Positions 1 to 6,283 of a DNA stretch of 14,200 bases are shown here, piece by piece. The position numbers and the translations under genes are program-made. The notes under the pieces are model-generated. The model ran no database searches. It saw only the letters and a list, made by a program, of their open reading frames with translations, and was not told the origin of the DNA. The stretch spans positions 1 to 14,200 of the forward strand of contig USEW01000028.1 of assembly GCA_900553845.1 (NCBI GenBank). Reading direction: 5' to 3'. The stretch comes from an uncultured bacterium (GTDB taxonomy: Bacteria > Cyanobacteriota > Vampirovibrionia > Gastranaerophilales > Gastranaerophilaceae). Numbering within the stretch: position 1 is the first letter of the stretch; the number at the start of each line of letters is the position of its first letter.

Positions 1-988
1 GTATTGAATATTTTAAGATACCATTTTGACAATCGTGATTCCTAATTTCTATATAATTTTTTAGCCTCACATCAGGGAAAAAAAGTGAAGCATGCAATAA
101 ATAATCTTCTTTCTTTGCCTGTATTCCATTGTATCCAAAATTATAAAAATCGTCAAAAGTTGTTTTTTTGTCAAATTCAATAATTTTATTATCACGCATT
201 ATAAATATGACGGGGATTTTAAAAATATAATTTATATATTTACTAAAAGAAAAGTTTTCAAGTAAGTCTTCAGTTAGAAGCCCACAACGATTTTTATCAG
301 TATAAATCCAGGTAAGCGAACGCATAGACTTATATTTTGTAAGCTGTTTATTGTATATTGGTGAATTTGCAAATATTGCTGTTACAATTGGGCTCAGTTT
401 AGTGCATAATGATATTTTTTTTGCTGCATCTGCTTCATTTTCAAAATCAAAAGCTGTTTGAATACCGCTTGTTTGCCGCATCATAAATTTTGACATTTTT
501 AGATTTAAATGATTTGCCATTGTTTGATATCTTCGTTTGGGTATTATCGATATTTCGTTTGCAAGACAGCATGGATTAATTCCGTATTCAATGAAACTTA
601 AGTGGAATTGTTGAGATAGTTCATCTATTTGATTGTTCAAATGTTCAATTTCATGCTCAATATCACGTACATTTTTTTGTGGTTTTAAACTTATCTCAAG
701 CTGTCCCCCTGGTTCAAGCGTTATTGTTGTCTTGTTTGATTCAAGACCAGTTAAATAGTTATTATCTAAAATTTGATTCCATTTAAATTTTTGTGAAAAT
801 GTTTTTAAGAAATTTTCAATTCCATTTTTTCCATAATAATTAGCAGTTGTATTTGTACTATTATTTATAGTTATTCGTTCATATTCAAGTCCTATTTTAA
901 ATAATCGAGGCTGCTTGGCACCATATAAATAATCCCGGACTAAATCTTCTTTTGTAAAATCAGGCTTTTTTATAATTATTGTTTTCAT
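1..988 (-). CDS. gshA: glutamate-cysteine ligase, GCS2 / plant-type family (3'-truncated by window edge)
   Basis: The enzyme joins glutamate and cysteine with ATP to make gamma-glutamylcysteine, the first step of glutathione-type thiol synthesis in the cytosol. The frame is open without a stop from the ATG at 988 to position 1, giving 329 codons; family members are usually about 430-460 residues, so roughly the last quarter is outside. Family blocks visible are LEPGGQLEISLKP (residues 91-103, glutamate/ATP-site signature), KRRYQTMANHL followed by MMRQTSGIQTAFDF (169-182), AIFANSPI (204-211), RSLTWIYTDKNRCG (223-236) and FPDVRLKNYIEIRNHD (304-319). The order matches plant/alphaproteobacterial GCL and EgtA proteins rather than E. 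coli GshA. The gene is divergent from rsmA, with 67 nt between start codons and no strong Shine-Dalgarno. An EgtA-like or other gamma-glutamyl ligase role cannot be excluded. Confidence 0.85.
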   Translation of the reverse strand, partial: MKTIIIKKPDFTKEDLVRDYLYGAKQPRLFKIGLEYERITINNSTNTTANYYGKNGIENFLKTFSQKFKWNQILDNNYLTGLESNKTTITLEPGGQLEISLKPQKNVRDIEHEIEHLNNQIDELSQQFHLSFIEYGINPCCLANEISIIPKRRYQTMANHLNLKMSKFMMRQTSGIQTAFDFENEADAAKKISLCTKLSPIVTAIFANSPIYNKQLTKYKSMRSLTWIYTDKNRCGLLTEDLLENFSFSKYINYIFKIPVIFIMRDNKIIEFDKKTTFDDFYNFGYNGIQAKKEDYLLHASLFFPDVRLKNYIEIRNHDCQNGILKYSI

Positions 989-1040
989 ATAATTTAGCTT
1001 ACCAAAATTTTAAAATTAAAACAAATCACCTGTTTGTATT

Positions 1041-1048
1041 ATTATAAA
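1041..1048. promoter_or_regulatory. overlapping divergent -10 boxes of gshA and rsmA
   Basis: TATAAA lies on the plus strand at 1043-1048, exactly 7 nt before the rsmA ATG, and TATAAT reads on the minus strand at 1046-1041 toward gshA. No convincing -35 element is visible for either. Reading these as promoters is an inference, since chance TATA boxes are common in such AT-rich DNA, but the spacing to rsmA is the expected -10 to +1 distance. Confidence 0.4.
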
Positions 1049-1055
1049 TATACAG

Positions 1056-1913
1056 ATGAATTATATACAACGAGCTAAAAAATTTAATACTAAAAAACGA
1101 CTTGGGCAAAATTTTTTGATTGATGAAAGTGTGCTGGACTATATTATTAATGCTGCTTGTGATATCAATGATAGTACTATCATTGAAATTGGACCAGGGA
1201 TTGGGTTTTTAACTGAAAAACTTTGTAAAAATGCAAAAAAGGTTATTACATGTGAAGTGGATGATGATGCAGTAAATTATCTTAAGAAAAATCTTTTAGT
1301 TAATAACACAAATTTAAAACTGGTTCATAACGATATTTTAAAAACAAATATTTCAGATATGACAGATGAACCAAAAGTAAAGGTTATAGCTAATATTCCA
1401 TATTATATAACAAGTCCGATTATTGCACATTTGCTTGGAGAAATAGATGATTTAACTAACCCAAATAGAAATAGAATTTCTGAAATAATACTTATGGTTC
1501 AATATGAAGTGGCAAACCGAATAGTTGCGAGTGAAAATAGTAACAATAAAGAATATGGACTTTTGTCAATATTATCACAGTTTTATTGTGATGTTGAGTT
1601 TTTGAAGAAAATAAAGGCAAAATCTTTTTATCCATCTCCAAAAGTTGATTCAGCACTTGTTCGATTTAAGGTAAGAAGTTACCCTAGAGTTGAATCGGAT
1701 GATTATTCTTTTTTAAAAAAAGTTATAAAGGGTTGTTTTTTATCTCGCCGTAAAAACATTAAAAATTCTTTGATACAAAGCGGTTTTAATAAAGATAATG
1801 TCAGAAAAACATTAAAAGATTTAAATATTGATGAAAATATACGTGGTGAAAAATTGTCGCTTGGAAGCATGAATTTAATTGCTGAAACGTTAAAGACAAG
1901 CTATAAGTTATAA
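1056..1913 (+). CDS. rsmA: 16S rRNA (adenine1518/1519-N6)-dimethyltransferase RsmA/KsgA
   Basis: RsmA dimethylates two adjacent adenines in the helix 45 loop of 16S rRNA, a late 30S assembly checkpoint, using S-adenosylmethionine. At 285 residues it is the usual length. Visible signatures are KKRLGQNFLID (13-23, rRNA adenine dimethylase N-terminus), EIGPGIGFLTEKL (44-56, SAM motif I), CEVDDDAVNYL (66-76, acidic residue for the ribose) and the catalytic NIPYYITSPI (113-122), followed by the basic C-terminal domain with FLSRRKNIKNSL. The ATG is preceded by no Shine-Dalgarno; instead a TATAAA box ends 8 nt upstream of it, so the message may be leaderless. The gene converges on acpS: its TAA (1911-1913) and the acpS stop (1910-1908) form one TTATAA, so the genes meet without a terminator between them. 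Confidence 0.97.
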   Translation: MNYIQRAKKFNTKKRLGQNFLIDESVLDYIINAACDINDSTIIEIGPGIGFLTEKLCKNAKKVITCEVDDDAVNYLKKNLLVNNTNLKLVHNDILKTNISDMTDEPKVKVIANIPYYITSPIIAHLLGEIDDLTNPNRNRISEIILMVQYEVANRIVASENSNNKEYGLLSILSQFYCDVEFLKKIKAKSFYPSPKVDSALVRFKVRSYPRVESDDYSFLKKVIKGCFLSRRKNIKNSLIQSGFNKDNVRKTLKDLNIDENIRGEKLSLGSMNLIAETLKTSYKL

Positions 1914-2273
1914 TTTTGATGCAATAACACTTGCAACAGCATAATTTGCTGAATGTGAAAGTGATACACTTATTGTATATTTATTTTTTAGATGAGCAGT
2001 AACAATAATTTGGGGATAATCATTTTTATTTATAACTTCAATATCTTTTAAAGAAAATTTTTTATTTTCAAACGGAAATAAAGCTTTAATGCAAGCTTCT
2101 TTTGCACAAAAACGTGCGGCTAAATGCTGGGCAGTATTTTTTTTTGAAAAGCAATAATTTAGTTCATTTTTTGTAAAAATACGGTTCAAAACATTTGAGT
2201 TTAAATCTGTTTCATATCTTTTAAATCGTATAATTTCTTCAATATCTATACCTTGGGAAAAATTTGTACACAT
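1908..2273 (-). CDS. acpS: holo-[acyl-carrier-protein] synthase
   Basis: AcpS transfers 4'-phosphopantetheine from CoA to the serine of apo-ACP and so activates fatty-acid synthesis. The 121-residue length is typical. GIDIEEI (8-14) carries the metal-binding Asp10, the helix RFCAKEACIKAL (54-65) carries Glu59 and the conserved Lys, and VSLSHSANYAVA (103-114) is the C-terminal strand motif. The N-terminus MCTNFSQ before GIDI is a few residues longer than in many homologues, but the ATG at 2273 is the only good start. There is no Shine-Dalgarno; a perfect TATAAT ends 7 nt before the ATG, as at rsmA. The 3' end abuts rsmA tail to tail. The divergent neighbour at 2413 leaves a 139-nt shared regulatory gap. 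Confidence 0.96.
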   Translation of the reverse strand: MCTNFSQGIDIEEIIRFKRYETDLNSNVLNRIFTKNELNYCFSKKNTAQHLAARFCAKEACIKALFPFENKKFSLKDIEVINKNDYPQIIVTAHLKNKYTISVSLSHSANYAVASVIASKL

Positions 2274-2280
2274 AATTTTT

Positions 2281-2286
2281 ATTATA
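2281..2286 (-). promoter_or_regulatory. -10 box of acpS (TATAAT), leaderless spacing
   Basis: On the minus strand TATAAT is followed by 7 nt (AAAAATT) and then the acpS ATG, so transcription would begin at or within a base or two of the start codon. No -35 hexamer is evident. A direct repeat CTAATAT (2289-2295 and 2299-2305, plus-strand coordinates, 10-bp period) lies just upstream and could be an operator. Confidence 0.5.
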
Positions 2287-2384
2287 CACTAATATTTTCT
2301 AATATGAATGTAGTTTGTAAACAAAATGAAACAATGATAATAAAATCCCATGCCATTTTTTTAAGAAGTGTGTTAATATACTAT

Positions 2385-2390
2385 TATAAA
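2385..2390 (+). promoter_or_regulatory. candidate -10 box for the gene at 2413
   Basis: TATAAA in the context ATTATAAA resembles the boxes before rsmA and glmU; TATACT at 2377-2382 is an alternative. Transcription from about 2397 would leave a leader of about 16 nt. No -35 was found, and the assignment rests only on position and similarity to the other two sites. Confidence 0.3.
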
Positions 2391-2412
2391 TTATGTAAAG
2401 TGATGTAAAAAA

Positions 2413-3054
2413 TTGAGCAATAATTTTAGTAATTTAGATAATTTAGAAACAACAATAAGAAAATCGTCTGTTATTCAAGAGAGGATGAATCTTGTTTCAA
2501 CCCATATGTACAAGCAATTTCTTGAGTATCAGAATGCTGTTATGAACACAAATGAAATGTTTATAAAAATGATTGAGCATGTTCATTTAACAGTTGATTA
2601 CCTAAAGCAATCATTTGCTTCACGTGGAATATCATCACAGAAGATTTATTACGAAATAGATAAAAATAAAACAACAGCAAAATTAAACATATTATGGCAT
2701 GCAATAAGTTTTACTGTAAGAAGCAATGATAAACCTCAAGCATTATTTCGTGAAGGTAAAGAACCTTTATTTTCAGGAAGAATAATTGCAGTCAAAGGCA
2801 ATATATCAAAAATGAGAAAAAATGGTGAATTTGACCCTGATTTTCAACTTATTTTAGAAAATGAAGTTGCTTCACTATTTGTGCCTGCTGAAAAACAAGA
2901 ACCTGCCATAATAAAAATAAGACACATTGGCAACCGAGAGTTTCCTCTTAACCAAACTGATGCTCATCGCGAATTTTTACTAAAAGTCATTGAAATTATA
3001 TGTGGTGGTGGTGTATACCACGAAGAATATTTCAAACGTAATTTAAAATTATAA
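2413..3054 (+). CDS. conserved-looking hypothetical protein, unrecognised family
   Basis: I do not recognise this 213-residue protein. Residues 1-70 look helical, with methionine- and charge-rich amphipathic stretches (for example 45-68). Residues 76-170 look like a beta-rich domain, with strands around KIYYEID, TAKLNILWHAISFTV, SGRIIAVKG and PAIIKIRHIG. A C-terminal helix (184-197) ends in a glycine triplet and YHEEYFKR. There is no signal peptide, membrane segment or cysteine motif, so it is probably a cytosolic alpha/beta protein. The start is TTG at 2413: an in-frame TGA at 2401 blocks earlier starts, and the next ATG (2485, residue 25) would remove the first helix. Only a weak AAAG-type ribosome site is visible. 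It converges with the next minus-strand gene across a 7-nt gap. The coding style matches its neighbours. Confidence 0.75.
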   Translation: MSNNFSNLDNLETTIRKSSVIQERMNLVSTHMYKQFLEYQNAVMNTNEMFIKMIEHVHLTVDYLKQSFASRGISSQKIYYEIDKNKTTAKLNILWHAISFTVRSNDKPQALFREGKEPLFSGRIIAVKGNISKMRKNGEFDPDFQLILENEVASLFVPAEKQEPAIIKIRHIGNREFPLNQTDAHREFLLKVIEIICGGGVYHEEYFKRNLKL

Positions 3055-3061
3055 ATGACAT

Positions 3062-3703
3062 TTATGAGCTTAAATTCAATGTAAAACTTTTATCATTTTC
3101 TTGCTGTTTTTCAATTGATTGTATATGTTTTTCTAAATAACTTATATCATTGTCAAGATCGTTTAACCGAAGTTCGTATTCTTGTTCCTGTTCTTCAATT
3201 CTACTTTCTTCTGTTTCAATTTTAGCAAGGATAGCGGAAAGTTCTGAATCTGAATAGTAACTTGTTGAGAAAATATCGCTGCTTTCTATATTTACTACGT
3301 TACCATCCATGTCTTTAAGGGCATAAACACCGCGAAGTAAGTTAGTCTGAAGTATAGAACCGTCGTTATCATCTTTAAAAATTAAATCTCCAGCTACTGA
3401 GGAACTGTCTTGATTCCCTTCAAGAATATCTTCACCTGTAGCTACGTTATAAAGCTGTAGCGGTGAATTTGAAGAATTGTTGTTATAATTTTTAAGTGTT
3501 TCCCAGGTAAGGCTTGAAGATGTTCCGCCATTATTTATTTTAATGTTTTTACCAGAATAAGCCCGACTCCGTTGTTCTGAAAGCTCGGTTTTTTTCTCAA
3601 GTAATTTAAGTATTTGGTTGTTAATTTCAGTGCGTTCAAAGTTTGACTTGCTTAAACGAGTCTGATAATAAACTATTGTACCTGTATTAACTGCGTATGA
3701 CAC
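3062..3703 (-). CDS. hypothetical coiled-coil protein
   Basis: The 213-residue protein has no family I recognise. Two charged heptad-rich segments (about 18-50 and 152-203, the second almost all E/Q/L/I) flank a middle part rich in Ser, Asn, Gly and Asp (51-150). The two helices could pack as an antiparallel hairpin presenting the middle domain. The middle contains short acidic loops DDNDG (111-115) and DMDG (131-134), which resemble calcium-loop cores but are too short to call. No signal peptide or membrane helix is seen. The start is GTG at 3703, supported by a GAGAGG ribosome site 6 nt upstream, the best Shine-Dalgarno in this region. It is divergent from glmU with a 167-nt gap and ends 7 nt from the convergent gene. 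Confidence 0.75.
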   Translation of the reverse strand: MSYAVNTGTIVYYQTRLSKSNFERTEINNQILKLLEKKTELSEQRSRAYSGKNIKINNGGTSSSLTWETLKNYNNNSSNSPLQLYNVATGEDILEGNQDSSSVAGDLIFKDDNDGSILQTNLLRGVYALKDMDGNVVNIESSDIFSTSYYSDSELSAILAKIETEESRIEEQEQEYELRLNDLDNDISYLEKHIQSIEKQQENDKSFTLNLSS

Positions 3704-3709
3704 AAAATG

Positions 3710-3715
3710 CCTCTC
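3710..3715 (-). promoter_or_regulatory. ribosome binding site that fixes a GTG start
   Basis: GAGAGG on the minus strand lies 6 nt before the GTG at 3703. It decides for the GTG, since no in-frame ATG lies near. It contrasts with the Shine-Dalgarno-less starts of rsmA and acpS. Confidence 0.6.
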
Positions 3716-3833
3716 ATTAAATTTATCTATCTCTATATATATAAAAACCTTAAATAAAACATAATTTCAAATATTTTACAGTTTGTTACAAAAATTAATA
3801 AAAAAATATACATTATATTATTTTTGTGAGAAA

Positions 3834-3849
3834 ATTATTATAAATATAC
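3834..3849 (+). promoter_or_regulatory. promoter element of the glmU-prs operon
   Basis: The 16-mer ATTATTATAAATATAC holds a TATAAA at 3839-3844 and is identical to the sequence at 1038-1053 that contains the rsmA -10 box. Transcription would start near 3851, giving a leader of about 20 nt before glmU. The -35 is not recognisable. A TATAAT on the opposite strand (3842-3837) could serve the divergent coiled-coil gene. Confidence 0.4.
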
Positions 3850-3870
3850 GTGTATGTGGATTAAATTAAA

Positions 3871-5175
3871 ATGTCTTTTAAAAATACAAAAGCAATAATT
3901 TTAGCGGCCGGATGCGGAAAAAGAATGAAGTCGGAATTGCCTAAAGTATTGCATAAAATTTTTGATGTTGAATTATTGAAATATGTTTATAATGCAATTA
4001 ATAGTCTTGTAGATTTAAGTTATATTATTGTTGGTCATCAAGCATCGCTTGTAGAAAACTATTGTAATAATAATTTAAAAAATATAAAGTGTCTGCTCCA
4101 GTCACCACAAAGGGGAACAGGCGATGCTGTTAAAAAAGCTTATAAAGAACTTGAAGATTTTGAAGGCAATGTGATTGTTTTATGTGGAGATGCGCCTTTA
4201 ATTAAAGAATCAACCTTAAAAGAATTTATTGAATATCATAATCAAAATCAAAGTACAGTCACTGTTATGACAACTGAAGTAGCAAATCCAAAAGGATATG
4301 GGCGTATTATTCGGGATGAACATAATAATCTTTTAAAAATAGTTGAAGAAAAAGATGCAAATTCAATTCAAAAAGAAATAAAAGAAATAAATGGTGGGGT
4401 TTATTGTCTTGACTGGCAAAAAATTAAACAAGCCTTTAATGAACTCGATTGTAATAATGCTCAAAACGAATATTATTTGACTGATATAATTGCCTGGGCT
4501 TTAAAAAATGGTTTAAAAGTTTGTGGTTTTAAAATAGATGACGAAATTGAGCTTTTGGGGATTAATTCAAAAAAAGATTTAGCAAACGTTGCTATGATAC
4601 TTAAAAATAAAGTTGTTGAAACTTTATTGGAACAAGGCGTGACAATATATGATAAAAATACTACCTGGATATCTCCATTTACTGAAATAGAATCAGATAC
4701 GGTCATTTTGCCCAATGTTTATATAAATGGAAAAAATAAAATAGGAAAGAATTGTAAAATAGGTCCTTTTTCGCACTTGCGCGGTGATGTTATATTGGAA
4801 GATAATGTTAAAATTGGAAATTTTGTTGAGTTAAAAAATGCCCGTGTAAAATCAAATACAAATATTTGTCATTTAAGTTATGTAGGTGACAGTGAAATTG
4901 GCGAACATGTTAATATAGGTGCAGGCACAATAACTGCAAACTATAACTCAATAACTAAGAAAAAAAGTAAAACAATTATTCATAATAAAGCGTCAATAGG
5001 TTCAAACAGTGTTTTGGTTGCACCTGTTTGTGTTGGAGAAAATGCAATGGTAGGTGCTAATTCCACTGTTACAAAAGATGTTTTGGATGACTCCTTGTAT
5101 GTAACTCGAACAAAGGAAAATATTATAAAAAATTATGTAAAAGTAAAACAAGAAAATATGGAAGGTATAAATTAA
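3871..5175 (+). CDS. glmU: bifunctional N-acetylglucosamine-1-phosphate uridyltransferase / glucosamine-1-phosphate acetyltransferase
   Basis: GlmU acetylates glucosamine-1-phosphate and then couples it to UTP, giving UDP-GlcNAc for peptidoglycan and surface glycans. The N-terminal pyrophosphorylase domain shows LAAGCGKRMKSELPKVLH (11-28), QSPQRGTGDAV (77-87), CGDAPL (105-110, metal Asp107), EEKDA (159-163), NGGVYC (174-179) and NEYYLTDI (199-206). From about 255 onward are hexapeptide repeats of a left-handed beta helix, with the acetyltransferase residues Arg304 (SHLRG), Lys322 (VELKNA) and His334 (CHLSYVGD), and the NIGAGTITANYN block (348-359). At 434 residues it is slightly shorter than many homologues at the C-terminus. 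The usual Thr of the GxGTRM loop is Lys17, a variant I believe is tolerated. The ATG has only a weak GTGGA upstream. prs follows after 2 nt. Confidence 0.97.
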   Translation: MSFKNTKAIILAAGCGKRMKSELPKVLHKIFDVELLKYVYNAINSLVDLSYIIVGHQASLVENYCNNNLKNIKCLLQSPQRGTGDAVKKAYKELEDFEGNVIVLCGDAPLIKESTLKEFIEYHNQNQSTVTVMTTEVANPKGYGRIIRDEHNNLLKIVEEKDANSIQKEIKEINGGVYCLDWQKIKQAFNELDCNNAQNEYYLTDIIAWALKNGLKVCGFKIDDEIELLGINSKKDLANVAMILKNKVVETLLEQGVTIYDKNTTWISPFTEIESDTVILPNVYINGKNKIGKNCKIGPFSHLRGDVILEDNVKIGNFVELKNARVKSNTNICHLSYVGDSEIGEHVNIGAGTITANYNSITKKKSKTIIHNKASIGSNSVLVAPVCVGENAMVGANSTVTKDVLDDSLYVTRTKENIIKNYVKVKQENMEGIN

Positions 5176-5177
5176 AA

Positions 5178-6188
5178 ATGGAAATGCAAATGTGTTTACC
5201 TGAGCGGGAAAAAAATATAAGCCCGACGCACGATATTAAGCTGTTTACTGGACGTTCTAATCCTAGACTGGCATCTGAAATAGCTAAATATTTAGGAACT
5301 TCAATAGCACCTATGATAGTCAAAAATTTTGCAGATGGTGAAATATATGTTCAGGTTCAAGAAAGTATCCGCGGCGATGATGTTTTTGTTATACAACCAT
5401 TATGTAACCCGGTTAATGAAAATTTAGTAGAGTTACTGATAATAATTGATGCGTTTAAACGTGCTAGCGCAAAAACAATAACTGCTGTTATACCATACTA
5501 TGGATATGCAAGACAAGATAGAAAAACATCTGGACGTGAAGCTATAACAGCAAAATTGGTTGCTGATGTTTTGACGACAGCAGGAGCTGATAGAATTCTG
5601 GCTATGGATTTGCACACAGGTCAAATTCAGGGATTTTTTAACATATTGGTTGACCATATTTTTGCAACACCTGTTCTTGTAGATTATATTAAGAATCTTA
5701 ATTTACCTGTTTCTGATATAGTTGCTGTAAGTCCAGATACTGGTGGTGTACCAAGGACTCGATATTTTGCAAAAGAAATTAATTGTTCACTTGCTATTAT
5801 TGATAAACGTCGTGACAGACATAACGAAGCTATTGCATCACATGTTATAGGTGATGTCAAAGATAAAATATGCATAATGTTCGATGATATTATTGATACA
5901 GCGGGAACAATATGTGAAGCAGCACGTGTATTAAAGGAAAACGGTGCAAAAGATGTATATGTTTGCGCAGCGCATCCTGTTTTCTCAGGCCCTGCTTTGA
6001 CTAGACTTGAAAATGCACCAATAAAGGAAATTATCGTAACCAATACAATTCCTTTGGATATTGACAATTTGCCTTCAAAAATTAAACAATTAAGTGTTGC
6101 TCCTTTGCTTGGTGAAGCAATTTCAAGAATCCATGATGATGAAAGCGTTTCTTCATTATTTGGTTTCGAAAAGGAATATAAGTCATAA
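5178..6188 (+). CDS. prs: ribose-phosphate pyrophosphokinase (PRPP synthetase)
   Basis: Prs transfers pyrophosphate from ATP to ribose-5-phosphate, making the PRPP used for nucleotide, histidine and tryptophan synthesis. Class I signatures are KLFTGRSNPRLA (21-32), FADGEIYVQVQESIRG (51-66), PYYGYARQDRKTSGRE (106-121), DLHTGQIQGFF (144-154), the flexible-loop IDKRRD (208-213) with its catalytic Lys, and the PRPP-binding loop DDIIDTAGT (236-244). The 336-residue length is slightly above the usual 310-320 because of about 15 extra residues at the N-terminus. The methionines at codons 3 and 5 are alternative starts; GAAGG at 5161-5165 lies 12 nt before the first ATG, closer to ideal for none of them. 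The 2-nt gap after glmU indicates co-transcription; glmU-prs adjacency is also known in Bacillus. Confidence 0.97.
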   Translation: MEMQMCLPEREKNISPTHDIKLFTGRSNPRLASEIAKYLGTSIAPMIVKNFADGEIYVQVQESIRGDDVFVIQPLCNPVNENLVELLIIIDAFKRASAKTITAVIPYYGYARQDRKTSGREAITAKLVADVLTTAGADRILAMDLHTGQIQGFFNILVDHIFATPVLVDYIKNLNLPVSDIVAVSPDTGGVPRTRYFAKEINCSLAIIDKRRDRHNEAIASHVIGDVKDKICIMFDDIIDTAGTICEAARVLKENGAKDVYVCAAHPVFSGPALTRLENAPIKEIIVTNTIPLDIDNLPSKIKQLSVAPLLGEAISRIHDDESVSSLFGFEKEYKS

Positions 6189-6227
6189 TTTCATTGTAAA
6201 GAAAATTTAATATAAGTTGAAATTATG
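6184..6227 (+). terminator. AT-rich inverted repeat after prs, possible terminator
   Basis: CATAATTTCA (6184-6193, overlapping the prs stop) and TGAAATTATG (6218-6227) are a perfect 10-bp inverted repeat with a 24-nt loop, followed by a T-rich tract (6232-6240). Only two G-C pairs and the long loop make a strong intrinsic terminator doubtful. An operator or chance repeat is also possible. Confidence 0.35.
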
Positions 6228-6283
6228 TAAAATTTTATTTTGCTTATGTTTTATATATGTATAGGTCTTTTTAACAAGCACAG

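Noticed and set aside
2304..2408. 34-codon plus-strand frame in the gap between acpS and the gene at 2413
   Set aside because: No ribosome site, and it contains the likely promoter of the downstream gene. A frame of this length is expected by chance.
5684..6067. 127-codon minus-strand frame inside prs
   Set aside because: It lies wholly inside a clearly coding gene, has Ser/Ile-rich composition typical of an antisense shadow, and has no recognisable motif. The same holds for minus-strand frames inside glmU, secA and the large 3' gene.
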